From: Saccharospirillum sp040881935
GTDB taxonomy: Bacteria; Pseudomonadota; Gammaproteobacteria; Pseudomonadales; Natronospirillaceae
Reading direction: 5' to 3'
NCBI RefSeq assembly: GCF_040881935.1
Contig: NZ_JBBECH010000078.1
Location: 7,312-71,311, forward strand
Length of the DNA: 64,000 nucleotides
Shown in pieces: positions 42,288-51,346 of the stretch (position 1 is the first letter of the stretch; every line of letters starts with the position of its first letter). A model generated the notes under the pieces. That model did not search any database, was not told the DNA's origin, and was given only the letters and a program-made list of their open reading frames with translations. Position numbers and translations under genes: made by a program.

Positions 42288-43469
42288 TCAGGCTTTGCCG
42301 CTAAGCGCTGCGATTCCCTGAGATAACCCTTCCACTGTTAATGGATACATCCGGTCTTCTGTTAGCTGTCGCACCATGCCGATGCTCTGGGTGTAATTCC
42401 AGTATTCCCGGCCGATCGGATTCAGCCAGATACTGCGCTTGAAATGCCGGCGCAGCCGTTCGAAAGACACCGCGCCCGGTTCTTCATTCATGAAATCGAT
42501 GCTGCCGTAGGCGGCCGCTATTTCATAGGGTGCCATGGCGGCATCACCGACGAAGATGACTTTGTAATCCGGACCATATTTGCGCAGCACCTCGTTGAGC
42601 GGGGTGACGGCCTGGCGGCCCAGGCTGTTGTCGTGCCAGACGTGGTCGTAAATGAAGTTGTGGAAGTAGAAATGCTCCAGATGCTTGAACTCGCTACGAC
42701 AGGCGGAAAACAGGGTTTCACAGACGCGAACGTGATCGTCCATCGACCCGCCGACATCGAGAAACAACAACACCTTAACCGCATTGTGCCGCTCCGGCCG
42801 GGTTCGAATATCGAGCATTCCGGCGTTGCGGGCGGTGTAGCGAATGGTATCGTCGAGCGCCAGTTCTTCCCGGGCACCGGTGCGCGCAAACTGGCGCAAC
42901 TTACGCAACGCCATCTGAATGTTCCGTGTGCCGATATCCACGTTATCGTCGAGGTTACGATACTGGCGTTGCTGCCACACCTTGGCCGCCCGCCAGTGCT
43001 TGCCGGGCCCGCCAATACGAATGCCCTGGGGGTTATAACCACCATGTCCGAACGGGCTGGTGCCGCCTGTGCCGATCCAGCGGTTTCCGCCTTCGTGCCG
43101 ACCTTCCTGTTCTTTCAGCCGCTCTTCCAGCGTGGCCAGCAGTTCATCCAGACTGCCCATGGCTTCAAGTTCGGCTTTCTCGTCTTCACTCAGGTCACGC
43201 ATCAGCTGCTGCCGCAGCCAGTCCTCTGGGAGATCCACATCCAGCGGGTTTGGCAGTGCTTCCAAACCGTCGTAGAAGTCGGCAAAGGCGCGGTCAAAGC
43301 GATCGAACTGGGTTTCATCTTTTACCAGGCACAGCCGTGCCAGTTCGTAGAACGCCTCAGCATCGGCCGAGCCGAGGCCTGCTTCGAGCGCTTCCAGCAA
43401 GGTCAGCAGCTCTTTGGGTGTGGCACTAACACCGTGTTGGCGTACCGTGGTAAAAAATCGAATCAGCAT
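42288..43469 (-). CDS. VWA-domain protein, CoxE-like
   Basis: A 393-residue protein with an N-terminal helical region, a Gly-rich segment (GGTSPFGHGGYNPQG, 135-149) and a C-terminal von Willebrand A domain. The MIDAS motif is D238-V-G-G-S242, a variant of DxSxS that I believe is usual in this CoxE-like branch. Works with the MoxR ATPase encoded 6 nt upstream; such pairs act as metal-insertion or folding chaperones. The client protein is not in the window. Confidence 0.88.
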   Translation of the reverse strand: MLIRFFTTVRQHGVSATPKELLTLLEALEAGLGSADAEAFYELARLCLVKDETQFDRFDRAFADFYDGLEALPNPLDVDLPEDWLRQQLMRDLSEDEKAELEAMGSLDELLATLEERLKEQEGRHEGGNRWIGTGGTSPFGHGGYNPQGIRIGGPGKHWRAAKVWQQRQYRNLDDNVDIGTRNIQMALRKLRQFARTGAREELALDDTIRYTARNAGMLDIRTRPERHNAVKVLLFLDVGGSMDDHVRVCETLFSACRSEFKHLEHFYFHNFIYDHVWHDNSLGRQAVTPLNEVLRKYGPDYKVIFVGDAAMAPYEIAAAYGSIDFMNEEPGAVSFERLRRHFKRSIWLNPIGREYWNYTQSIGMVRQLTEDRMYPLTVEGLSQGIAALSGKA

Positions 43470-43475
43470 AACAAC

Positions 43476-44321
43476 TCAGCGCTCGCGCCGGCTCATAAAG
43501 GCCAGCCGCTCCAGCAGGTGCACGTCCTGCTCGTTTTTCAGCAAGGCACCATACAGGGGTGGCAACGCCTGACGAATATCACCGTCTCGCAAAGCATCGG
43601 CCGCGAGCCGGTCGCTGACCAACAGCTTCAGCCAGTCGATCAGTTCAGAAGTGGAAGGCCTTTTCTTCAAACCGGGCACCTCCCGAACCTGAAAAAACAC
43701 CTGCAGGGCATCACGCACCAGTCGGGATTCGAGCTCCGGGAAGTGCACATCGACAATGGCCTGCAAGGTCCCGGCATCGGGAAACTGAATGTAGTGAAAA
43801 AAGCACCGCCGCAAAAATGCATCGGGCAGTTCTTTCTCGTTGTTGGAGGTAATAATGACTACCGGACGCTGCACCGCCTCGATGGTCTCCCCAGTTTCAT
43901 ACACATGAAACGCCATACGATCCAGCTCAACCAACAGGTCGTTGGGAAACTCGATATCGGCCTTGTCGATCTCATCAATCAGCAACACCACGCGCTGCTC
44001 GGCGGTAAAGGCTTCCCAGAGTTTACCGGGGCGAATGTAATGCCGGATATCATGAACCCGGTCATCCCCCAACTGACTGTCGCGCAAGCGCGACACCGCA
44101 TCGTATTCATACAACCCCTGTTGCGCTCGCGTGGTTGATTTAATGTGCCACTGCACCAGCGGCATCCCAAGCGCGGCGGCTATTTCTTCAGCCAATAACG
44201 TTTTACCAGTACCCGGCTCACCTTTTACCAACAAGGGCCGCTGCAAGGTAATGGCGGCATTCACCGCACGCTGTAACTCGCCAGTGGCAATATAACGATC
44301 AGACCCGGAAAACGTCGACAT
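43476..44321 (-). CDS. MoxR-family AAA+ ATPase
   Basis: A 281-residue AAA+ protein: Walker A GEPGTGKT (34-41), Walker B VVLLIDEIDKAD, sensor 1 VIITSNNEKELPDAFLRRC with the arginine finger. MoxR/CoxD ATPases with VWA partners mature enzyme cofactors. First gene of the two-gene unit. The 237-bp region upstream (44322-44558) shows no feature. Confidence 0.9.
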   Translation of the reverse strand: MSTFSGSDRYIATGELQRAVNAAITLQRPLLVKGEPGTGKTLLAEEIAAALGMPLVQWHIKSTTRAQQGLYEYDAVSRLRDSQLGDDRVHDIRHYIRPGKLWEAFTAEQRVVLLIDEIDKADIEFPNDLLVELDRMAFHVYETGETIEAVQRPVVIITSNNEKELPDAFLRRCFFHYIQFPDAGTLQAIVDVHFPELESRLVRDALQVFFQVREVPGLKKRPSTSELIDWLKLLVSDRLAADALRDGDIRQALPPLYGALLKNEQDVHLLERLAFMSRRER

Positions 44322-44558
44322 TCAATAACCTGTACAAAGCGGATTTCCCCCGAGTGTAAGCCGAGCCGGGCACAGAATAAACGCCTGCAGTGTCAGCGGG
44401 TCGCTCAGGTTGGTAATCGGGCTGGTTGCCTGGGATTGTTTACTGGTTGAACCAAACCATCGGTAAACTGTGGCTATGGGTTGTCAGTAGGTTGCCTCTA
44501 CTAAGCAGTCGCTTTGACTGAAGTGGCAGTGGGCCGTTGGATCAACCTCGCAGACAAA

Positions 44559-45449
44559 TTACTGGGAAAGCGACCAGCAAGCCAGTGTATCGCCTATGGG
44601 CGCGTTCAGGGTCAGATCCATCAGGGCATCTGCCCGGGTGGCGCCGAGGTTGAGTGTTGCCATGGGGATGTTGGACTGGTGGGCGTGGCGGCAGAAGCGG
44701 TAGCCGGAGAACACCATCAGGGAGGACCCGATAACCAGCATGGCATCGCTGGCTTCCAGTGCGGCCATGGACTGTTCTACTCTGTTTCTGGGGACATTAT
44801 CGCCGAAGAAGACGACATCTGGCTTTAAAATGCCGCCACATTGTGGGCAGTCGATGACCTTGAATTGGCTGAAATCCAGTTCTAGGTCGGCATCACCATC
44901 GGGTGCGGTTTCTGCGCTGTAGCCGCTGAAGGCAGGGTTAGCGAGGCGTGAGCGGTCGTGAACTTCGTCGCGCGGGCAGCGGTAATGGCAGCTCATGCAC
45001 GCCACTTCGTCGGCCCGGCCATGCAAGTCGACGACCTGTTGGCTGCCCGCTTTCTGGTGCAGCCGGTCAACGTTCTGGGTGACCAGTGCCGACACCTGCC
45101 CGGCTTGTTCCAGTGACGCCAGCGCCTGGTGCGCCGCATTCGGCGCGGCGCTTTGCATAACCGGCCAGCCGATCAGGCTGCGCCCCCAGTAGCGCTGGCG
45201 TACCGGGTAGCGGGTCATAAATTCCTGGTGTTGAACCGGCGGGCGTCGCTTCCAGCCGCCCTTGTCGTCCCGGTAGTCCGGGATGCCCGAGGCGGTGCTG
45301 ATGCCCGCGCCGGTGAGAATAAACAACCGGGAATGCCGGTTGATAAAGTCCGAGAGCCGGGCAGTCGCCTCGTCGACCGCCAGGACCCGAGGGTCACGGC
45401 TGGAAGGCGGCATGGCGACGCTGCGAAACCCTGGCTCTGTTGCCCTCAT
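44559..45449 (-). CDS. Sir2-family NAD-dependent protein deacylase
   Basis: A 296-residue sirtuin of the SIRT4-like class. NAD site LTGAGISTASGIPDYRD, LVTQNVDRLHQKAG, catalytic H in DLHGRADEVACMSCHYRCP, zinc cysteines C-x2-C and C-P-Q-C, then KPDVVFFGDNVP and VIGSSLMVFSGY. Removes acyl groups from lysines; class II members may prefer lipoyl/biotinyl or ADP-ribosyl chemistry. GGAAGCAGC precedes ATG 45449. Confidence 0.92.
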   Translation of the reverse strand: MRATEPGFRSVAMPPSSRDPRVLAVDEATARLSDFINRHSRLFILTGAGISTASGIPDYRDDKGGWKRRPPVQHQEFMTRYPVRQRYWGRSLIGWPVMQSAAPNAAHQALASLEQAGQVSALVTQNVDRLHQKAGSQQVVDLHGRADEVACMSCHYRCPRDEVHDRSRLANPAFSGYSAETAPDGDADLELDFSQFKVIDCPQCGGILKPDVVFFGDNVPRNRVEQSMAALEASDAMLVIGSSLMVFSGYRFCRHAHQSNIPMATLNLGATRADALMDLTLNAPIGDTLACWSLSQ

Positions 45450-45519
45450 GCTGCTTCCTTTTCCACTGTTTGTAATTCAACTCTATTGCAGTTGGTTACG
45501 GAGATCACCGTCGACTCGA

Positions 45520-46317
45520 TCACGCAAACACCGTAATGGTTTGTCGGCTGATGGCAATTAAATCGCCATGGGCATTCCAGACATTTGCCTCGGTGTGACC
45601 ATAGCCTTCACCGGCCTGACGGGTAATGGCGCGATACCCAAACCAGGCGTCGGCCGGCACTTCGGCATGCGGGTGCAGAAATTCCAGATTCCAGGCCAGG
45701 GTGCTGGCCGGGGCCGGTGTTTTCAATTGCTGCAGCAGCGTTGGCGGCCAGGCGTCGATCAGGGTGATCAGATGGGCATCGGTGAGCGTGGCCGGGGCCT
45801 CCCTGAACTGCATAAAACCGCCGTGGTGCGAGGTGTCGGCTCCGGTGAAAGCCAGGTTGCCGTCGATCAGGTTAACGTCGATGTTCTGAAAGAACTGCGG
45901 CGTTACCTTGGGAATGAACGGCAGGCAGACCGGTTGTTCCGGTCGGCTAAACGGTGGCGTTTCGGTGTTTTTGACCCCGGTAACGGAGGTGCGCGCCTGG
46001 CCGAAGCTGGCCAGCATGGCCACCCCGACCTGGCCGTCCTGCACCACGCGGGCCTCCACCTGGGTGACGTTTTTACCTTCACGCAACACTTCAACCTGAA
46101 ACCCGAGCGGCGCATCGGTGGCCACGGGGCCAACAAAGCTGACACTCAGCGAGCGCAGAACCCGGTCTGCAGACACAGAAGCCCGCATCACCTGATAGGC
46201 GAGACCAGCTGAGAGACCTCCGTAAACGGTGCGCCCCTGGCCCCAACTGTCCGGCACGCTCATGGTGTTTTCGGTGCCAGCCTGGCGAGCCTGCTCCAGG
46301 AGTTCATCTATCGTCAT
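45520..46317 (-). CDS. acyl-CoA thioesterase family protein (TesB-like)
   Basis: A 265-residue double-hotdog thioesterase: GRTVYGGLSAGLAYQVMRASV in the first half (48-71 region uses GLSAGL) and DAHLITLIDAWPPTLLQQL with STLAWNLEFLHP in the second. This architecture hydrolyses acyl-CoA. Chain length is not predictable. The sirtuin gene lies 70 nt downstream on the same strand, so cotranscription is possible. Confidence 0.85.
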   Translation of the reverse strand: MTIDELLEQARQAGTENTMSVPDSWGQGRTVYGGLSAGLAYQVMRASVSADRVLRSLSVSFVGPVATDAPLGFQVEVLREGKNVTQVEARVVQDGQVGVAMLASFGQARTSVTGVKNTETPPFSRPEQPVCLPFIPKVTPQFFQNIDVNLIDGNLAFTGADTSHHGGFMQFREAPATLTDAHLITLIDAWPPTLLQQLKTPAPASTLAWNLEFLHPHAEVPADAWFGYRAITRQAGEGYGHTEANVWNAHGDLIAISRQTITVFA

Positions 46318-46353
46318 TGTGGTCGATCCTCTAATTGGCCAAACCGGCCTGTT

Positions 46354-46665
46354 TCATCGTTGCGGCGGTTCAGCGCCACAGGCCCAGCACACCTCGAAGC
46401 TGCCAGCATTGCGCTCGCCACACTGGCTGCAGTACCAGTCGGCTTTGTCAGCCTCGGCTTCGGCGGTGTCGATTAATACCCGAGCGCGCTCTTCATCGTC
46501 GCTTGCAGCGACCCAAAGCTCAGGCCACACATCAATAGGAGCAAGCTCGCCCATGGCCCCAACAGCAAATTCATTGCGCACCTCGCAGTCGATCCCGTGG
46601 GATTCGAGCAAGTGGCGCACGTGGATCACGGCAAAGTGGTTGGGATGGGTGAACACCAGCTTCAT
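46354..46665 (-). CDS. DUF2007 protein with C-terminal zinc ribbon
   Basis: A 103-residue protein: an N-terminal DUF2007 domain (MKLVFTHPNHFAVIHVRHLL, then LWVAASDDEERARVLI) with a C-terminal zinc-ribbon/RanBP2-like knuckle WYCSQCGERNAGSFEVCWAC. DUF2007 proteins are GlnB-like small putative signalling domains. ATG 46665 with AGGAG 7 nt upstream sets the start. It lies just upstream of the thioesterase, same strand. Confidence 0.88.
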   Translation of the reverse strand: MKLVFTHPNHFAVIHVRHLLESHGIDCEVRNEFAVGAMGELAPIDVWPELWVAASDDEERARVLIDTAEAEADKADWYCSQCGERNAGSFEVCWACGAEPPQR

Positions 46666-46815
46666 AAAGTCTCCTGTCTCTAACCTCAAGCTTAGGGAAG
46701 GCCGGGGCCCGGTGCAATGCAGACACTATCTTTTCACATCCAATCGCCAAGATCATAGGATGTGCCGCATTGCCCCCGTATAATCGCCACTTGAGAATTC
46801 TGGAGTCCCTGCATT

Positions 46816-47652
46816 ATGTCTGGTGTGTCTTCCCAATCACTGGCGGCACAATTGAAACACGTCGAATCGAGCCGCCTGTTTCAAATTGTGGTGATCAGCA
46901 TCATTATTTTGTCGGCCATCACCATCGGGGCCAAAACCTACGACCTGCCACCCCTGCTGAGCCGAGCTTTATCGGTGATGGATTACGCCATCACCTACTT
47001 TTTCCTGGCGGAAATCCTGTTTCGCTTCGCGGTCTGCGAAAACAAGAAACGCTTCTTTCAGGATGGCTGGAATCTGTTCGATACGCTGGTCGTCGTTGGC
47101 AGTTTAGTCCCGCTGGAAAATGCCGATGCGGTATTAATTGGTCGCCTGTTGCGCGTATTCCGAGTGTTGCGTCTGGTGTCGGTGGTACCGGAGTTGCGCT
47201 CGCTGATCAATGCGCTGCTCAGAGCAATTCCGCGCATGGGTTACATCGCACTGCTGATGTTCATTATTTTCTACATCTACGGCGCCATTGGTTCATTGTT
47301 TTTTGCCAACATCAATGAGACCCTCTGGGGCGATGTCTCCATCGCCATGTTGACGCTGTTTCGCATCGCCACCTTTGAAGACTGGACCGATGTGATGTAC
47401 GAAACCATGGCCGTCCACCCGCTCAGCTGGATCTTCTACCTGACGTTTATTTTCCTGACCGCTTTCGTGTTTCTAAACATGATGGTCGGTGCCATTCTCG
47501 ACGTCATGACCGCCGAACAAAATGCAAGCAGCCGCGAAGAGGCGCATCAGGAACGCCATGACATGGCCGCGCAATTGAACCAGATGCAGGCACAAATGCA
47601 GCGGATGGAGCAATTGTTGGAAGGAAAATCAAAATCCAATTCAAACCACTAA
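46816..47652 (+). CDS. bacterial voltage-gated cation channel (BacNav/BacCav-like)
   Basis: A 278-residue single-repeat six-helix channel subunit that should form tetramers. Segments S1-S3 lie at about 22-100; S4 carries R110, R113, R116 and R119 at every third residue. The pore helix and filter are T186-F-E-D-W-T-D192, against TLESW in NaChBac-type sodium channels. The C-terminal EAHQERHDMAAQLNQMQAQM is a coiled-coil bundle, typical of BacNav. The two extra aspartates resemble engineered or natural calcium-selective filters, so divalent conduction is possible (inference). Confidence 0.88.
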   Translation: MSGVSSQSLAAQLKHVESSRLFQIVVISIIILSAITIGAKTYDLPPLLSRALSVMDYAITYFFLAEILFRFAVCENKKRFFQDGWNLFDTLVVVGSLVPLENADAVLIGRLLRVFRVLRLVSVVPELRSLINALLRAIPRMGYIALLMFIIFYIYGAIGSLFFANINETLWGDVSIAMLTLFRIATFEDWTDVMYETMAVHPLSWIFYLTFIFLTAFVFLNMMVGAILDVMTAEQNASSREEAHQERHDMAAQLNQMQAQMQRMEQLLEGKSKSNSNH

Positions 47653-47695
47653 TTCGGCTTTGGTGGTTTGTTTTTCTATTCTATCAGTCGTTCAT

Positions 47696-47803
47696 GCCAG
47701 TCACCGGGTTGGCTTATCCGGGGTCGGCGTGAACCCATCCATGGGGCCTAGACCGCAGCTCCCTGCTGCGGACTTCCCCGGATAAGCCAACCCGGCACCT
47801 GGC
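47696..47803 (+). repeat. dispersed palindromic element, copy 4
   Basis: A 108-nt copy in the convergent gap between the channel and exonuclease genes. Outer arms CCGGGTTGGCTTATCCGGGG / CCCCGGATAAGCCAACCCGG pair perfectly over 20 bp, extended by GCCAG/CTGGC. The core is GGTCGGCGTGAACCC, TCCATGGGGCCTAGACC, inner hairpin CCGCAGC-TCCCT-GCTGCGG and GACTTCCCC. Confidence 0.9.
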
Positions 47804-47835
47804 ACTGATTTGGTTGCTCATTTCAGGCTCAACCA

Positions 47836-48459
47836 CTAGAACAACCGCTTCAATTTCCGGTCCGTCAGGTTGGTATCACGGCGCGACTTTACCTGGGCAA
47901 GAAACAATTCCGCCGTTGCCAGTGCATCACTGAATGCGTGGTGTGATCGATAGTGTGGCAAGCTGTAACGGTGGCGGCAGGCATTCAAATTAAGCGTTGC
48001 ATGGGTGCCTAGCCGGTCCGGTGGCACGCGTCGTTTTTCATAGAGCATGGTGTCGAGCGTTTCCGGTTTTGGCCAGTGCACTCCGAGGCGCTGGCTGTGC
48101 ATTTTCAGAAAACGCAGATCGAGCGGCGAATGGTGCATCACCCAGACATCGTGCTGATGTTGCGACAACTGTTGTTGCAGCCAGAGCCGCAAGTCGACGC
48201 CCTGTTCGCGTTGCTGATCGGTAATGTGATGCACATGAGCGCTCTCGCTGACATCGTCGCCCATCAGGGCGCTTTGTTTGAACAGGCAATAGCCGGCCTG
48301 GTCCAATTGAATAACACCCTCTTCAATGCACACCCAACCTGCGCTCAGAATGTGGCTGTCCACCGGATCCAGACCGGAAAGCTCCAGATCCAGTACCCAA
48401 TAACGACGAGACTCCCAGCCTTCGCCCGAGCGAAGCAAGTGTTTGATCCAGTTAACCAA
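47836..48459 (-). CDS. DnaQ-like 3'-5' exonuclease
   Basis: A 207-residue DEDDh exonuclease. ExoI VLDLELSGLDPVDSHIL (D-x-E), ExoII near HHSPLDLRFLKMH, ExoIII HHAFSDALATAELFLA. Distinct from the polymerase epsilon subunit by genome context: it sits behind a CNB-CBS-DUF294 gene as in pseudomonads. TTG 48459 has GCGAGG 6 nt upstream and overlaps the upstream stop by 8 nt, suggesting coupled translation; a second TTG at 48474 is possible. Confidence 0.85.
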   Translation of the reverse strand: MVNWIKHLLRSGEGWESRRYWVLDLELSGLDPVDSHILSAGWVCIEEGVIQLDQAGYCLFKQSALMGDDVSESAHVHHITDQQREQGVDLRLWLQQQLSQHQHDVWVMHHSPLDLRFLKMHSQRLGVHWPKPETLDTMLYEKRRVPPDRLGTHATLNLNACRHRYSLPHYRSHHAFSDALATAELFLAQVKSRRDTNLTDRKLKRLF

Positions 48460-50317
48460 GCTGACCTCGCGCAAAGCGTTGCAGGGCCAGTGACTGGGCG
48501 CGCTTGATGGTGGCGAAAGCGTCTTTCAGGTGGGCGCGCGTCAGGGAACTGAGTGTATCCGGGTCGACAAAGCTGGTTGGCTCTTCACCCTCGGCCAGGG
48601 CATTGCTCTGCCCTTCGATGCGCAGATGCGCAATTAGCGACCAGGCTTCCATCAGGCTTTCGGCCAGTTCGGCGTCGATGCCACCGATGGACTTTACCGC
48701 GAGCAGACGCTCCTGGGTATTGGCCACAGTAACGCCCGAGGCCAGGGCATAGACCCGCGCGAGATCGTTCACCAATGCCACGCCTCTGTGTTTCAGGTCG
48801 AGCGCATCTTCGTGCTCGCCACTGCTTTTCAGCACGAACTGACGAAAAAAGCCAAGCGGTGGGCGACTGCGCACGGCGGTCTGGGTAAGCATGGCCAGAA
48901 AGATATCGGCCCTGGGGGTACGCGTGGCCAGATGGGCCTGAATCGGGTCGAGCAGGCTGGCATCGCCATCGATCACCCGCACATCAAAGAAGATACTGCT
49001 GTTAAGCAAGGCCTCTGGCGTTGGCTGATCAATCCAGTCATCGAAAGCCGACTGCCAGCCAGCGACACTGCGCCGCCATTTTGGATTGCGCGCCATGATG
49101 TCACCGGGGCACAGCACGTAACCGCAGCGATCCAGCGCTACGCATACCCAGTCGGACATGGCGGCAAAATAGTCGGCTTCTTGCGGCGTCGGTTCGCGCG
49201 CAAGAATCAGAGCGTTGTCCTGATCGGAGGCAAAGGTCTGGTCCATTCTGGCCTGGGAGCCGAACGCCAGCCAGGCAAATCGCATAGGCGCCTCGCCGAC
49301 TTCCAGTTTGGCCAGGCGCAGACATTGCTGCACAAAGGCATCGCCTATGGCAGCCAGAATATGGCCCATTTCATAGGGGCTGGTATCGACCTGCACCCAG
49401 TTGTGGATCAGCCGGGGAATGCGGTGGCGCAATTCGGCCAGGGCCTCCAGTGACGACTGACGCTGAATGTCGTTAATCAGATACAGCGGCGAAACCTGCT
49501 GAGCCCGCACCAGATCGGTGGCGGAAATCATGCCGACTGGTGTGCCCTTCTCCATGACCGGCAGGTGATGTATTTGCTGTTGGGTCATCAGTTTCTGGGC
49601 ATCGAACAAAGGTGCATCGGCATCGATGGTCGAGGGTTCATCGGTAGCGATACTCGACACCGGCAGGGTTAAATCCATCCCTTCGGCCACGGCGCGGTTG
49701 CGCAAATCCCGGTCGGTGACAATGCCAGCCAGGGTGTCGCCGTTCATCAGTAACAGCGACGACACCCGGTGTTCGCGCATGATGCCAGCCGCGGCCTTGA
49801 TGCTGATATCACTCTGGCCGACCACCGGCCCCAGGTGTGCAAACTGGCGTACTGACTGGTTCAGCGGTTGCTCGAAGCGGGGTTGGGCATCGCGGTCGAG
49901 AATCAGCCGGTTCTGGCGGTGACGCTGCTCACTGATTTGCTGAAAGAATTGCCGCATCGGCTGATAGCGCTCGCACAGCGAGGTGAAATCCTCACTCGAT
50001 AACTTGAACACCAGCGCATCTTCGATGGCGAACACCCGGATGCCGCCGGTATTGCCTTCGAGCAGGGTGTTGACGCCGAATATCTCGTGCTCACCCAGTC
50101 GGTCAATCAGTTCATCATGCTGGGTGCGTAACTCGAAAGCGCCAGTGCGAATCAGGTAAAGGTAGCCGGTGAGGGTGAGGGCCGATTGCTGCTGCCGCGG
50201 TACGTAGTCGATGCTCAACCGCCGGGCAACTTCCGAGCGTTCTTCGGCCGACAGCGCCGAAAACGGCAGGGTCCGGGCGAGAAATTCCACCACATCGTGC
50301 AGGTCGTCGCTGTTCAT
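48452..50317 (-). CDS. cyclic-nucleotide-binding / CBS / DUF294 putative nucleotidyltransferase
   Basis: A 621-residue multidomain protein. CNB-like domain (about 15-130), two CBS motifs (about 160-290; ITDRDLRNRAVAEGM-like VTDRDLRNRAVAEGMDL and MISATDLVRA), DUF294 nucleotidyltransferase with GSQARMDQTFASDQDNALIL (GS-x-AR and D-x-D), and a DUF294_C helical tail. Likely a signal-controlled nucleotidyltransferase. The conserved partner exonuclease overlaps its 3' end. ATG start with GAGGATGG upstream. Confidence 0.9.
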   Translation of the reverse strand: MNSDDLHDVVEFLARTLPFSALSAEERSEVARRLSIDYVPRQQQSALTLTGYLYLIRTGAFELRTQHDELIDRLGEHEIFGVNTLLEGNTGGIRVFAIEDALVFKLSSEDFTSLCERYQPMRQFFQQISEQRHRQNRLILDRDAQPRFEQPLNQSVRQFAHLGPVVGQSDISIKAAAGIMREHRVSSLLLMNGDTLAGIVTDRDLRNRAVAEGMDLTLPVSSIATDEPSTIDADAPLFDAQKLMTQQQIHHLPVMEKGTPVGMISATDLVRAQQVSPLYLINDIQRQSSLEALAELRHRIPRLIHNWVQVDTSPYEMGHILAAIGDAFVQQCLRLAKLEVGEAPMRFAWLAFGSQARMDQTFASDQDNALILAREPTPQEADYFAAMSDWVCVALDRCGYVLCPGDIMARNPKWRRSVAGWQSAFDDWIDQPTPEALLNSSIFFDVRVIDGDASLLDPIQAHLATRTPRADIFLAMLTQTAVRSRPPLGFFRQFVLKSSGEHEDALDLKHRGVALVNDLARVYALASGVTVANTQERLLAVKSIGGIDAELAESLMEAWSLIAHLRIEGQSNALAEGEEPTSFVDPDTLSSLTRAHLKDAFATIKRAQSLALQRFARGQLG

Positions 50318-50364
50318 AGTCCATCCTCTATCCGGGCGACTCGTGGAACTCCCGGCAATTTACC

Positions 50365-50598
50365 ATGGCTGCCGCTGTTTTTCCCGGTCTTCAGCCGCGC
50401 AAAGCGGCAACGTTGCCACCGGTGCCCGGCCCGGAACGCAGCCTGAACCGGTTACCCACCGCCATGCATCGCATTCTGACGCAGTGGGCCAGCCAGTTGG
50501 ATGCACAGATGCGCGACAGCAATCGCGCTGCCGATCAGGCGTTGCGCCAACTGTTAGCAGAGGTGTCAATCGCGCCCCCCTTCCTGAGGTCAATCTGA
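50365..50598 (+). CDS. small hypothetical protein, doubtful
   Basis: A 77-codon frame divergent from the CNB-CBS gene. Third positions are GC-rich and codons host-like (CGC, CTG, GCC), and the second half MHRILTQWASQLDAQMRDSN reads like a helix. No ribosome-binding site or recognised family. It ends in a short tandem repeat of TGAGGTCAATC (about 50585-50620). Beyond it, 50621-50782 shows nothing. Confidence 0.3.
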   Translation: MAAAVFPGLQPRKAATLPPVPGPERSLNRLPTAMHRILTQWASQLDAQMRDSNRAADQALRQLLAEVSIAPPFLRSI

Positions 50599-50782
50599 GG
50601 TCAATCTGAGGTCAATTCGCTCAGAATTGGTCCAATCGGTCAGTTCGGGTAACGGTTCGTAACACAGAGTGTAGGGTTGGGTAACAACAGGGAGCACAGT
50701 ATTAAGGCTTTATGTCGGAATTGAGTAAGCTAGCGGCGGCGTAGAGAAAGCATGGCGCCTGACCGAAATCGGCGGGTATGCG

Positions 50783-50829
50783 CCGCTGGCAAAAGGCAGA
50801 CTGATGAGCGTTCTATCTTTTGCCAGCGG
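50783..50829. terminator. 13-bp perfect hairpin downstream of PA3496-like gene
   Basis: CCGCTGGCAAAAG (50783-50795) pairs with CTTTTGCCAGCGG (50817-50829) around a 21-nt loop and is followed on the plus strand by TGGCTTTT. It lies 38 nt beyond the stop of the minus-strand small gene; the tail on that side is not T-rich. Confidence 0.6.
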
Positions 50830-50867
50830 TGGCTTTTAAGCCAGGGTCTCCAGCCTGAACAGCTCGC

Positions 50868-51059
50868 TTAGAACAACTCCAGATCCAGATCGTCCAGGTC
50901 CTTGCGCAAACGTTGCTGCTCCATATGATCTTCAATAGCGCGGCGGGCAGCCAGACGACGATGGTTATTGGAACGCTTGTTTTCGCTGGACTCTGTGGGC
51001 TTATGCAACTGATCGTCTTCGATATTAGCCAGTTCAAGATCGAACAGATTAACCGACAT
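50868..51059 (-). CDS. PA3496 family small protein
   Basis: A 63-residue acidic-then-basic protein: MSVNLFDLELANIEDD, a KRSNNHRRLAARRAIEDHME helix and QQRLRKDLDDLDLEL. This matches the short PA3496 family (described as putative envelope integrity proteins), with the terminal Arg/Asp-rich RLRKDLDDL. A strong AAGGAG site lies 9 nt before ATG 51059. The 286 bp upstream (51060-51346) show no other feature. Confidence 0.65.
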   Translation of the reverse strand: MSVNLFDLELANIEDDQLHKPTESSENKRSNNHRRLAARRAIEDHMEQQRLRKDLDDLDLELF

Positions 51060-51346
51060 AAGTTGAACTCCTTAGGGCGACTGCCGTTTTCTTATAGTTG
51101 ATCGTGCATTTTCTTGTTGCTAATCGCATAAGTAACAAGGGTATGGTTCGGGGAGCTTCCGTTTCAGACGTGAGTGTTGGCGCTGAACCGGGCGGAATTA
51201 TATCCGCTCCATATGGCGATTCAGTGACGCCGGTCAAGGTCTTCGTCGAACAGGGAGCGACCCGCTACCGAGCCATCCATATGCAGTTTGTATGCCCAAA
51301 TTGGTACTGCTATTTAAGCCCAAAGGCCAGAACGTGTCTGCGAGAC

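Noticed and set aside
42444..44138. 564-codon plus-strand frame across the VWA and MoxR genes
   Set aside because: It is antisense to two recognised genes with no family motifs of its own.
50585..50620. Short tandem repeat TGAGGTCAATC, about three units
   Set aside because: Too short and simple to be a CRISPR or iteron array; likely slippage.
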